DNA of 13,320 nucleotides from contig JBGVFN010000168.1 of assembly GCA_045121095.1 (NCBI GenBank), forward strand, positions 1 to 13,320, given 5' to 3'. Source of the stretch: TWA4 sp045121095. GTDB taxonomy: Bacteria > Bacillota > Clostridia > Lachnospirales > Lachnospiraceae. The translations under genes and the position numbers were made by a program. How positions within the stretch are numbered: the stretch's first letter is position 1; every line of letters starts with the position of its first letter. Positions 1 through 6,730 of the stretch are shown piece by piece. The notes beneath the pieces were generated by a model. It had not been told where the DNA came from. It did not search any database and saw only the letters and a program-made list of their open reading frames with translations.

Positions 1-140
1 CACGCAGTCTGCACACCCCAGTTTTGGCTAAATTTTTCTCAGATTCAGTCAGCGTAGCCCGCTACGCCTCCTTCATTTGAGAGAAATTTATCTCAAAATG
101 GGATGCACATCCTGCATAAAGCCTTTTTCAAACACACTCT
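1..140. repeat. Inverted-repeat element, copy 1, interrupted by a nested hairpin element
   Basis: This is the right part of the same element that is intact at 1090-1155. The outer sequence matches copy 2: CACGCAGTCTGCACA at 1-15, then TCCTGCATAAAG from 110, and the right arm TTTTTCAAACACACTC at 124-139 with one change from copy 2. The left arm lies outside the window. Positions 16-103 are an extra 88-bp block absent from copy 2, and TGCACA occurs on both sides of it (10-15 and 104-109). Removing the block plus one TGCACA restores the copy 2 core exactly, so it reads as an insertion with a 6-bp target duplication. Confidence 0.8.
16..103. repeat. 88-bp hairpin element nested in the copy 1 repeat
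   Basis: The block folds on itself almost end to end. CCCAGTTTTG at its left pairs with CAAAATGGG at its right, TAAATTTTTCTCA pairs with TGAGAGAAATTTA, and the tip is a GCGTAG/CTACGC stem near 52-67. It has no coding capacity. It is flanked by TGCACA on both sides. Its size and inverted-repeat form fit a miniature inverted-repeat element or a REP-like palindrome; the enzyme that would move it is not in the window. Confidence 0.65.
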
Positions 141-147
141 AAGAAGA

Positions 148-176
148 TTGCTTTTTTCAGGAGAAGATGATATAAC
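148..176 (+). promoter_or_regulatory. Probable sigma-A promoter of coaX
   Basis: TTGCTT (148-153), a 17-base spacer and TATAAC (171-176) make a good sigma-A match directly downstream of the copy 1 repeat. Transcription would start near 183, giving a coaX leader of about 130 bases that contains the 215-262 hairpin. Confidence 0.55.
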
Positions 177-214
177 TTAGGAAGAAATTTGCAGCAGAGT
201 ATCTGTTTGGCATA

Positions 215-262
215 CCCTCAGGGGACAAAGCGGTGCAAGGGTATCCTCATGTCCCCTGAGGG
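215..262 (+). promoter_or_regulatory. Perfect 13-bp inverted repeat in the coaX leader
   Basis: CCCTCAGGGGACA (215-227) and TGTCCCCTGAGGG (250-262) are exact complements separated by 22 bases. A competing pairing, ATACCC (212-217) with GGGTAT (239-244), shares bases 215-217 with the long stem, so the two folds are mutually exclusive. No U-run follows, so this is not an ordinary terminator. It could be a leader RNA fold or another palindromic repeat. Confidence 0.6.
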
Positions 263-311
263 CAGCGAAGCGTCTGCACAACAGAAAATATACAGCGGGG
301 AGGAAAGTACT

Positions 312-1085
312 ATGATTATGGCGATTGATATGGGAAATACCAATATCGTAATCGGCTGTATCGACAATGAGAAAATTTACTTTGTAGAGCGATTATCCAC
401 CAATGCTTCCAAAACAGATCTGGAATATGCCATTGCATTTAAAAATGTACTGGAATTATATAATATTGATGTAAAACAGATTGAGGGTGCTATTATTTCT
501 TCTGTAGTTCCTCAGCTGGTGAATGTAATCTGCCGGGCCGTGGAGAAAATTTTGGGCCGCCGTCCTTATGTGGTCGGCCCCGGACTGAAAACCGGACTGA
601 ACATTCTCATGGATAATCCCCGCCAGGTCGGTTCAGACCTGATCGTGGATGCGGTGGCGGCCATGAAGGAATATGGCGCACCGGTGATTGTCATTGATGT
701 GGGAACTGCCACGACCATTTCTGTGGTGGACCGGAATCGAAACTATATTGGAGGCATGATTCTTCCCGGTGTACGTGTGTCGGTAGATTCTTTATCATCC
801 AGAACTGCCCAGCTGCCCAGGATCGGTCTGGAAGCACCGAAAAAATGCATTGGTAAAAACACCATTGACTGTATGAAGAGCGGTGTTATTTACGGAAATG
901 CAGCCTGTATTGACGGACTGATCGACCGGATTGAAGCGGAGCTGGGATATTCTGCCACGGTAGTTGCCACCGGCGGTCTGGCCAAAGTGCTGATTCCCCA
1001 TTGCAAAAAGAAGATTATTCTGGATGACGGCCTGCTGTTAAAAGGGCTGAAGATACTTTACGATAAAAATGCACCCGCTGTCTAA
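312..1085 (+). CDS. coaX: Type III pantothenate kinase (CoaX)
   Basis: Phosphorylates pantothenate to 4'-phosphopantothenate, the first step of coenzyme A synthesis, in the cytosol. The 257-residue product has the normal length for the family. It shows the ASKHA nucleotide-binding motif DMGNTN (residues 6-11), GSD with the expected catalytic aspartate (107-109), DVGTATT (129-135), GGMILPG (147-153), SGVIYG (190-195) and ATGGLA (219-224). I chose ATG 312 because GGGGAGG lies just upstream and the conserved N terminus begins here. An in-frame ATG at 189 would add 41 residues read through the palindromic leader and is unlikely. ATG 318 is also possible. Type III kinases need a monovalent cation and are not feedback-inhibited by CoA (family knowledge). 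coaBC follows 209 bp downstream. Confidence 0.95.
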   Translation: MIMAIDMGNTNIVIGCIDNEKIYFVERLSTNASKTDLEYAIAFKNVLELYNIDVKQIEGAIISSVVPQLVNVICRAVEKILGRRPYVVGPGLKTGLNILMDNPRQVGSDLIVDAVAAMKEYGAPVIVIDVGTATTISVVDRNRNYIGGMILPGVRVSVDSLSSRTAQLPRIGLEAPKKCIGKNTIDCMKSGVIYGNAACIDGLIDRIEAELGYSATVVATGGLAKVLIPHCKKKIILDDGLLLKGLKILYDKNAPAV

Positions 1086-1089
1086 GCTG

Positions 1090-1155
1090 GAGCGTGTTTG
1101 AAAAATCATTCACGCAGTCTGCACATCCTGCATAAAGTCTTTTTCAAACACGCTC
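1090..1155. repeat. Inverted-repeat element, copy 2 (intact, 66 bp)
   Basis: Perfect 16-bp arms GAGCGTGTTTGAAAAA (1090-1105) and TTTTTCAAACACGCTC (1140-1155) enclose a core containing CACGCAGTCTGCACATCCTG. It begins 4 bases after the coaX stop. The arms and core recur at 1-140 and 13081-13147, the arms alone at 9065-9138 and one arm at 7573-7588. The RNA would form a strong hairpin ending U5, so it may end or weaken coaX transcription. Confidence 0.8.
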
Positions 1156-1294
1156 TAGGGAAGTTGTATCAGAGCACGGTACACGAAACGAAAATGTCTG
1201 CTGACGCAGGCATCATCGTAAATGAAGGTCGATTGTCCGGGACTTTTATTGTAACTTAGACAGCAAACGAGCATAAATAACCAGGAGGAACTCT

Positions 1295-2488
1295 ATGTTA
1301 AAAGGAAAATGTGTTGTACTGGCTGTTACAGGCAGTATTGCAGCTTATAAAATCGCCAATCTGGCCAGCATGCTGAAAAAACAGCATTGTGACGTACATG
1401 TATTAATGACAGAAAATGCCACCAATTTTATTAATCCCATTACATTTGAAACCTTAACAGGCAACAAATGTCTGATCGATACCTTTGACCGGAATTTCCA
1501 GTTCAGTGTAGAGCATGTGGCACTGGCGAAACGGGCTCAGGTTGTCATGATCGCACCGGCTTCTGCGAATGTCATCGGTAAACTGGCCTGTGGAATTGCA
1601 GATGACATGCTGACCACAACCATTATGGCCTGCAAGTGTAAAAAATTCATTTCACCGGCCATGAATGTGAATATGTATGAAAATCCCATTGTACAGGATA
1701 ATCTGGACCGTCTGCGCCGTTTTGATTATGAGGTGATTGAACCGGCCAACGGTTATCTGGCCTGTGGAGATACCGGTGCTGGAAAGATGCCGGAGCCGGA
1801 AGTGCTGTATCAGTATATTCTCCGGAAAATCGCCATGGAAAAGGATTTGAAAGGCAAAAAAGTGCTGGTAACAGCCGGCCCTACTCAGGAAAAAATCGAT
1901 CCGGTCCGCTATATCAGCAATCATTCCACCGGTAAAATGGGCTATGCCATTGCAAAAGTCTGTATGCTGCGCGGTGCGGAGGTGACTCTGGTAACTGGTA
2001 AAACCAGCATTGCCCCGCCTCCCTTTGTAAAGGTAGTGCCCATTGTTTCTGCGCAGGACATGTTTGAAGCAGTTACCACGCGGGCAGATGTGCAGGATCT
2101 GATCATCAAGGCAGCGGCCGTAGCGGACTATCGCCCCAGTGTCACATCCGATGAGAAAATCAAGAAAAAAGACGGAGACATGTCCATTGCACTGGAACGT
2201 ACCAACGATATTCTGGGCTACCTGGGTGAACACCGCAGACCCGGTCAGGTACTGTGCGGATTTTCCATGGAAACCAGCAACATGCTGGAAAATTCCAGAA
2301 AAAAACTGGAGAAAAAGCACGTGGATATGATTGCAGCAAACAATCTGAAACAGGCAGGAGCAGGATTTGGCACAGACACCAATGTCCTTACCCTGATCAC
2401 AAAGGATGAAGTGAAGGAGCTGCCTATGCTGTCCAAGGAAGCAGCCGCATCCAGTTTGATTGATGAACTGCTGAAACTGATGGAATAG
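1295..2488 (+). CDS. coaBC: Bifunctional phosphopantothenoylcysteine decarboxylase / phosphopantothenate-cysteine ligase (CoaBC)
   Basis: Joins 4'-phosphopantothenate to cysteine (CoaB, CTP-dependent in most bacteria) and decarboxylates the product to 4'-phosphopantetheine (CoaC, FMN-dependent). At 397 residues it is full length. The CoaC half (about 1-180) has GSIAAYK (13-19), the proton-transfer His74 in VEHVALAK, the substrate motif PAMNVNMY (121-128) and the clamp loop CGDTGAGKM (157-165) with its conserved Cys. The CoaB half (about 186-397) has LVTAGPTQEKIDPVRYISN, STGKMG, AAAVADYRP (273-281) and the lysine-rich KIKKK (288-292) expected for ligation. The start is ATG 1295, preceded by CCAGGAGGAA. 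It lies downstream of coaX in the same pathway, but the intervening repeat suggests the two genes may be partly uncoupled. Confidence 0.97.
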   Translation: MLKGKCVVLAVTGSIAAYKIANLASMLKKQHCDVHVLMTENATNFINPITFETLTGNKCLIDTFDRNFQFSVEHVALAKRAQVVMIAPASANVIGKLACGIADDMLTTTIMACKCKKFISPAMNVNMYENPIVQDNLDRLRRFDYEVIEPANGYLACGDTGAGKMPEPEVLYQYILRKIAMEKDLKGKKVLVTAGPTQEKIDPVRYISNHSTGKMGYAIAKVCMLRGAEVTLVTGKTSIAPPPFVKVVPIVSAQDMFEAVTTRADVQDLIIKAAAVADYRPSVTSDEKIKKKDGDMSIALERTNDILGYLGEHRRPGQVLCGFSMETSNMLENSRKKLEKKHVDMIAANNLKQAGAGFGTDTNVLTLITKDEVKELPMLSKEAAASSLIDELLKLME

Positions 2489-2616
2489 TTTGTCAAATGG
2501 GAATCTATCAACTGAAGCTGATAAGGCAGCTGATTAAATGGCGAATGTATCTGCTGAAGGAGCAGATGGACCGCCCTGCTGAATAATTACCTAAAATGAT
2601 GATTTATAGAATATAA

Positions 2617-2658
2617 AACTGTATATTTACTACAGTTCCCCAGTATTCTCGTGGGGAA
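2617..2658. promoter_or_regulatory. Two dyads upstream of the suf promoter, possible operator
   Basis: AACTGTA (2617-2623) and TACAGTT (2631-2637) form a 7-bp inverted repeat with a 7-base spacer. TTCCCC (2636-2641) and GGGGAA (2653-2658) form a second one that ends 4 bases before the -35 box. The first has the spacing of a dimeric repressor or activator site. I cannot assign a regulator; no Rrf2/IscR gene is in the window. Confidence 0.45.
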
Positions 2659-2662
2659 ATAG

Positions 2663-2691
2663 TTGACGAAACTGCATAAAAAAGGTATACT
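2663..2691 (+). promoter_or_regulatory. Sigma-A promoter of the sufCB operon
   Basis: TTGACG (2663-2668), 17-base spacer, TATACT (2686-2691). The likely start point is near 2698. The early transcript also contains short complementary runs (AAAAAAGG near 2679-2685 and CCTTTTTT at 2701-2708), although the left one lies inside the promoter. Confidence 0.75.
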
Positions 2692-2745
2692 TAGATGGTG
2701 CCTTTTTTATGGCATATATACCTTATAGATTGGAGAGAAAATCTT

Positions 2746-3459
2746 ATGTTAGAGTTGCAGGATGTATCTTACAGCGTGGAAGACAATGGTGTGCGCAAAG
2801 ATATCTTAAAACATATAAATTTAAAGGTAGATGAACGTTTTGTTGCCATCACAGGCCCTAACGGCAGCGGTAAATCCACACTTGCCAAGATGATCGCAGG
2901 TATCATCACTCCCACCGAAGGACGTATTTTTTTCGATGGAGTAGACATTACAGAAACCAGTATTACAGATCGTGCCAAAATGGGTGTCAGCTTTGCTTTC
3001 CAGCAGCCCGTTCGTTTCAAAGGACTGACTGTTAAAAATCTGATCACCATGGCAGCAGGAACCAAGCTCAATGTGGCAGAAGCCTGTGAATATCTGTCAG
3101 AAGTAGGTCTTTGTGCAAGAGATTATATTAACCGTGAAGTAAATGCCAGCTTATCCGGCGGTGAGCTGAAACGTATCGAAATCGCCATGATTCTGGCAAG
3201 AAGCACCAAACTTTCCGTATTTGATGAACCGGAAGCAGGTATCGACCTGTGGAGCTTTAACAATCTGATCAAAGTTTTTGAGAACATGTATGAAAAGATT
3301 AATGGATCCATTCTGATCATTTCTCATCAGGAACGAATCCTCAATATCGCAGATAAGATTATCATGCTTGTAGACGGTGAAGTAAAAGCAGTCGGCACCA
3401 AGGAAGAAGTACTTCCTGAACTGCTGGGCGGCGGTGTCTGTCGGAAAATCGTGCAGTAG
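2746..3459 (+). CDS. sufC: Fe-S cluster assembly ATPase SufC
   Basis: ABC-type ATPase of the SUF machinery; it is cytosolic and drives conformational change in the SufB-type scaffold on which Fe-S clusters are built. The 237-residue product has Walker A GPNGSGKST (37-45), Q-loop FQQP (85-88), signature LSGGELKR (136-143), Walker B LSVFDEP (156-162) and the switch His194 in ISHQ. The text around LSGGELKRIEI and DEPEAGID is typical of SufC rather than of transport ATPases, and the next gene is a SufB homologue with no membrane partner. ATG 2746 is preferred because GGAGAG lies 8 bases upstream; an in-frame start at 2695 would fall almost on the transcription start. Confidence 0.92.
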   Translation: MLELQDVSYSVEDNGVRKDILKHINLKVDERFVAITGPNGSGKSTLAKMIAGIITPTEGRIFFDGVDITETSITDRAKMGVSFAFQQPVRFKGLTVKNLITMAAGTKLNVAEACEYLSEVGLCARDYINREVNASLSGGELKRIEIAMILARSTKLSVFDEPEAGIDLWSFNNLIKVFENMYEKINGSILIISHQERILNIADKIIMLVDGEVKAVGTKEEVLPELLGGGVCRKIVQ

Positions 3460-3543
3460 CATTCGTACAGCAGCATTTGTACAGTAATTGGCAGCATCCG
3501 TTAAAAACATGATACAGTAATAAAGGATAAAGGAGAGTTTTTC

Positions 3544-4461
3544 ATGGATTCAATTCAGATGAACCTGCTGGAGCAGGTAGCAGGCCTGCATGAAATCCCC
3601 GCAGGTGCGTACAATCTTAGAATAAATGGTAAATCAGAAGGAAGAAATTCCTCTGCTAATATTGATATTGTTGCAAAAGAAGATAAATCAGGCATCGACA
3701 TTATCGTAAAGCCTGGTACAAAAAAGGAAAGTGTCCATATTCCCGTACTTTTAAGCCAGACTGGTCTGCACGACCTGGTATACAATGACTTTTTCATTGG
3801 CGATGACTGTGATATCACCATCGTAGCTGGCTGCGGTATCCACAATGACGGCAGCAAGACCACCAGCCACGAAGGCATTCATACCTTTCATCTTGGAAAA
3901 AATGCCCGCCTGAAATATGTGGAAAAGCATTATGGCAAAGGCGATGGCATGGGTGACAACGTAATGAATCCCACAACCATCTGCAATCTGGGCGAAAACA
4001 GCTACATGGAAATGGAAACCGTACAGATTCGCGGTATCGATTCCACCAAACGTATCACCAAAGCCGTTCTGGAAGAAGGAGCTACCTTAATCATCAAAGA
4101 AGCACTGATGACTCACGGTAAACAGTATGCGGAAACCGATTTCACCATTGATATGAATGGTGAAAACTCCAGTGCTCATGTAGTTTCCCGTTCCGTAGCT
4201 AAGGAAAAATCCAGCCAGCTGTTCATTTCCCGCGTAAACGGCAATAATAAATGTGCTGCTCATACAGAATGTGACGCCATTATCATGGACGAAGCCAGCG
4301 TAAGAGCCGTACCGGAAATCACTGCAAATCATCTGGATGCAAGTCTGATTCACGAAGCAGCCATCGGTAAAATTGCCGGTGAACAGATCATCAAGCTGAT
4401 GACTCTGGGTCTGACAGAAAAAGAAGCAGAAGAAGAAATCGTAAACGGATTCCTGAAATAA
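3544..4461 (+). CDS. sufB: Short SufB/SufD-family Fe-S scaffold (SufB-like)
   Basis: Partner and probable scaffold for the SufC ATPase. At 305 residues it is much shorter than SufB of the six-gene E. coli system (about 495) and matches the short single SufB-like proteins paired with SufC in many clostridia and archaea (a minimal SufBC/SmsCB arrangement). The C-terminal core is clearly SufB-like: CAAHTECD (237-244), LIHEAAIGKI with a His-Glu pair (270-271) at the position of the SufB active-site pair, and the family ending VNGF. Further cysteines are at 89, 97 and 147. The gene lies 84 bp after sufC, and AAGGAGAG precedes ATG 3544. No sufD, sufS, sufU or sufE is present, so the sulfur donor must be encoded elsewhere. 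Confidence 0.88.
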   Translation: MDSIQMNLLEQVAGLHEIPAGAYNLRINGKSEGRNSSANIDIVAKEDKSGIDIIVKPGTKKESVHIPVLLSQTGLHDLVYNDFFIGDDCDITIVAGCGIHNDGSKTTSHEGIHTFHLGKNARLKYVEKHYGKGDGMGDNVMNPTTICNLGENSYMEMETVQIRGIDSTKRITKAVLEEGATLIIKEALMTHGKQYAETDFTIDMNGENSSAHVVSRSVAKEKSSQLFISRVNGNNKCAAHTECDAIIMDEASVRAVPEITANHLDASLIHEAAIGKIAGEQIIKLMTLGLTEKEAEEEIVNGFLK

Positions 4462-4477
4462 AATATGTGATATTATA

Positions 4478-4522
4478 AATAGCCCTATGCCCGGCGAGTA
4501 TGTCAGGCGTAGGGTTATTTTT
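4478..4522 (+). terminator. Intrinsic terminator of the suf operon
   Basis: AATAGCCCTATGCC (4478-4491) pairs with GGCGTAGGGTTATT (4506-4519) with only wobbles, followed by a T-run. It begins 17 bases after the sufB stop. Confidence 0.88.
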
Positions 4523-4652
4523 GTGTGAAATATCGATATAACATGTGATAAAAAAACAATATATTAAATTTTTATAAAGCATAGAAATGGATTTAAAAAT
4601 ATGATAATATATTGAAAGTATACAAAGTAAAGAATAGGGGGATTGAGACTTT

Positions 4653-5150
4653 ATGGCAGATTGGAAACAAAAAGGTATTCGACAGGGCAAAGAGTCAGTC
4701 GAGAAGGGCAGATATTCTATTTTTTGTATAGCAGATTGGTTTTTATCAAAGGAACCAATGCCATACGATAAAGTACAGGGGTTATGCTATTATGCTCAGG
4801 CATGGTGCTATACACTGAAAGGATATAAGTTAACCGACACAGACTTTCTGGCCTGGCCCTGCGGAACGGTTGCACCTGCATTATATGAGCGGTTTTGGTA
4901 TTTGGGATATGAAGATATTACAGTACCGGAAAAAGGAAATTTGGATGTGGAACCGGAAGATATTTCTTTATTAGAAGATATATGGGTAACTTATGGTGAT
5001 AGAACCGGAAATGCATTAGCAACGTTAACATGCAGAGAATTTCCATGGATTGAAGCAAGAGTAAGATATACAGAGGAGGAGCCATTTGCAGCTGTAATCT
5101 CACCAGAAAGTATGAAAACATATTATAAATCAATTTACATAGGAGCGTGA
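4653..5150 (+). CDS. Panacea (DUF4065/SocA-like) domain protein, probable antitoxin
   Basis: A 165-residue protein with the Panacea domain pattern: a basic N-terminal stretch (1-20), then KVQGLCYYAQAW (40-51) and DFLAWPCGTVAPALYERF (64-81). These match the family pattern in which a Tyr-Tyr-Ala-Gln-Ala helix is followed by an AW..GPV.P..Y segment. Such proteins (SocA, GepA, PanA) act as antitoxins paired with many unrelated toxins; that role is inferred here from family and layout. GGGGGA lies 10 bases before ATG 4653. The stop overlaps the GTG start of the next gene (GTGA), so the two are translationally coupled. The cassette is visibly more AT-rich than its neighbours and sits between two unrelated housekeeping operons, which fits acquisition by transfer. 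Confidence 0.8.
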   Translation: MADWKQKGIRQGKESVEKGRYSIFCIADWFLSKEPMPYDKVQGLCYYAQAWCYTLKGYKLTDTDFLAWPCGTVAPALYERFWYLGYEDITVPEKGNLDVEPEDISLLEDIWVTYGDRTGNALATLTCREFPWIEARVRYTEEEPFAAVISPESMKTYYKSIYIGA

Positions 5151-5473
5151 TTAAGGTAAAAAAGATAGCAAGTGATAATGATGCACATTTTGAATTATGT
5201 TTTAAATATCCACTTATGCGCGGATATACTTTGAAGGAACTGAGCAGACAGAATAATAAAGAATTGCAGAATTTTTTGGACAAAGTTTCACATATGACGA
5301 TACAGCAGGTAGATACTTTATATGGAAGAAAACCAGATCGAACAGATTTCTATGGTGGAGAAAAGGTATACCATTATGCAGTTGCGGATGCATTTCGGAT
5401 ACATGTGGTCAGAGAAGATGGATATTATAAGATTATCCGGCTTGATCCTAATCATAAAGTACATAAATCGTAA
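5147..5473 (+). CDS. Unknown 108-residue protein, probable toxin partner of the Panacea protein
   Basis: I do not recognise the family with certainty. The GTG at 5147 overlaps the TGA of the upstream gene by 4 bases, and AGGAG lies only one base before it, so translation probably depends on termination-reinitiation. No in-frame ATG exists near the start. The protein is small, soluble and basic. Its N-terminal half holds a central helical stretch (about 31-55), and its C-terminal half (about 70-108) is rich in aromatic and charged residues, with HYAVADAFRIHVV, YYKIIRLDPNHKVHKS and several His/Arg/Lys residues that could form an RNase-like or RelE/ParE-like active surface. No signal peptide or membrane segment is visible. 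The toxin role rests only on its position next to a Panacea antitoxin. Confidence 0.6.
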   Translation: MIKVKKIASDNDAHFELCFKYPLMRGYTLKELSRQNNKELQNFLDKVSHMTIQQVDTLYGRKPDRTDFYGGEKVYHYAVADAFRIHVVREDGYYKIIRLDPNHKVHKS

Positions 5474-5586
5474 TTGTGTCAGGAAGTGGGGAGTTCACTA
5501 TTAAAGTATAATGCATTAAGAGTGTAAAAATCTTGCAGAGTTTGGTTGGGGAGTTTGCTCTATATAAATAATAGATTCACGTGATA

Positions 5587-5615
5587 TTGACAAATCCATG
5601 CCATATTTGTATCAT
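5587..5615 (+). promoter_or_regulatory. Sigma-A promoter of the gntR-ABC operon
   Basis: TTGACA (5587-5592), 17-base spacer, TATCAT (5610-5615), giving a start near 5622 and a leader of about 38 bases. YtrA-type repressors commonly bind at their own promoter, so an operator may lie here, but I see no clear dyad. Confidence 0.75.
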
Positions 5616-5659
5616 TAGAGTAACACAATAATACAGAAGAACAGAAAAGAGGCGATCAT

Positions 5660-6025
5660 ATGGCATGGCAATTTGAATCAGGCCGTCCAATTTATCTGCA
5701 GGTGGCGGAGATTGTAAGAAAACGTGTAATTAGCGGAGAATATCCCCAGGGAAGCAGACTTCCGGCAGTACGGGATCTGGCTGTAGAAGCGGGAGTAAAT
5801 CCCAACACCATGCAAAGAGCCCTTCTTACTTTGGAAGAATCCCAAATTGTGCATAGTCAAAGTACAGCAGGACGTTTTGTAACAGAGGATATGGAACTTT
5901 TGGAGCAGATGAAGTACCAGACAGCCAGAAAAAGTGTACTGGATTTTATCAGACACATGGAAGAATTGGGATATTCTTCTGAAGAACTGGTACAGTTGAT
6001 TACAAAAGTAACACAGGAGGCATGA
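5660..6025 (+). CDS. GntR-family transcriptional regulator, YtrA subfamily
   Basis: A 121-residue regulator, the short length typical of the YtrA subfamily, which has a winged helix-turn-helix and only a brief C-terminal dimerisation tail. The DNA-binding domain covers about 7-75: PIYLQVAEIVRKRVISGEY, then LPAVRDLAVEAGVNPNTMQRAL as the recognition helix region and an IVHSQSTAGRFV wing. It is the first gene of a three-gene operon with an ABC ATPase (6 bases later) and a permease, the standard arrangement in which the regulator represses the operon and an inducer relieves it. The inducer is unknown; in some relatives it is cell-wall stress or a peptide antibiotic. AGAGGCG precedes ATG 5660. Confidence 0.92.
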   Translation: MAWQFESGRPIYLQVAEIVRKRVISGEYPQGSRLPAVRDLAVEAGVNPNTMQRALLTLEESQIVHSQSTAGRFVTEDMELLEQMKYQTARKSVLDFIRHMEELGYSSEELVQLITKVTQEA

Positions 6026-6031
6026 GAGAAT

Positions 6032-6730
6032 ATGGGCGTACTGCTTGAGTGCCGGAATCTGACCAAACGATATGGCCGGGTAGCGGCAGTAAATAATTTA
6101 ACACTCACCATGGGAAGCGGCAGAATCATCGGGTTGCTGGGGCCAAATGGCAGTGGTAAGACCACATTGATCAAGATGATAAACGGACTTTTAACGCCTA
6201 CCAGTGGTGAAATTTATATTTTAGGTGAAAAACCTGGCGTATTAACGCATGAGATTGTTTCGTATCTTCCAGATAAAAATTACCTGAATAAACGTTTGAA
6301 AGCAGGTCAGGTACTGGATTATTTTGAAGATTTTTATGAAGATTTTAACCGGAGTAAGGCATTGCATATGTTGGAAGATTTGCAGATTTCTCCGGATATG
6401 CGTCTGAAAAATATGTCGAAAGGAACCTTGGAGAAATTTCAGCTGATTCTGGTCATGAGCCGGGAAGCAAAGTTATATATTCTGGATGAGCCCATTGCAG
6501 GTGTTGACCCGGCTGCCAGAGATTATATTCTCAGAACCATTGTTTCCAATTATAATCCAGGTGCCACCGTTCTGATTTCCACACATCTGATCGCGGATGT
6601 GGAGCAGGTGCTGGATGATGTGATTTTTATTAAAGATGGCAGAATGGAGCTGTTTGCACCGGTGGATGTAATCCGGGAACAGGAAGGAAAATCTGTGGAT
6701 ACTTTGTTCCGGGAGGTATTTCGATGTTAG
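6032..6730 (+). CDS. ABC transporter ATP-binding protein
   Basis: Cytosolic ATPase subunit of a membrane exporter-type ABC system. The 232-residue product has Walker A GPNGSGKT (37-44), a variant signature MSKGT (128-132) in place of LSGGQ, Walker B LYILDEP (148-154), D-loop AGVDP and the switch His185 in STHL. The usual Q-loop glutamine is replaced around YLPDKNYL (78-85). SKG signatures and a Q-loop Asp are common in the YtrB/EcsA-like ATPases that accompany YtrA regulators. AGGAGG overlaps the end of the regulator gene, and the ATPase stop overlaps the permease start (ATGTTAG), so the three are co-translated. The substrate cannot be read from the sequence. Confidence 0.93.
   Translation: MGVLLECRNLTKRYGRVAAVNNLTLTMGSGRIIGLLGPNGSGKTTLIKMINGLLTPTSGEIYILGEKPGVLTHEIVSYLPDKNYLNKRLKAGQVLDYFEDFYEDFNRSKALHMLEDLQISPDMRLKNMSKGTLEKFQLILVMSREAKLYILDEPIAGVDPAARDYILRTIVSNYNPGATVLISTHLIADVEQVLDDVIFIKDGRMELFAPVDVIREQEGKSVDTLFREVFRC

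Noticed and set aside
189..311. N-terminal extension of CoaX from an upstream in-frame ATG at 189
   Set aside because: The extra 41 residues read through the perfect palindrome, have no ribosome site and are absent from the family; GGGGAGG and the conserved N terminus point to 312.
1197..1262. Small plus-strand ORF of about 21 codons between coaX and coaBC
   Set aside because: It has no ribosome binding sequence and no promoter of quality; chance ORF.
1652..2320. 222-codon minus-strand ORF inside coaBC
   Set aside because: Shadow of the well-supported CoaBC reading frame; no ribosome site or family match.
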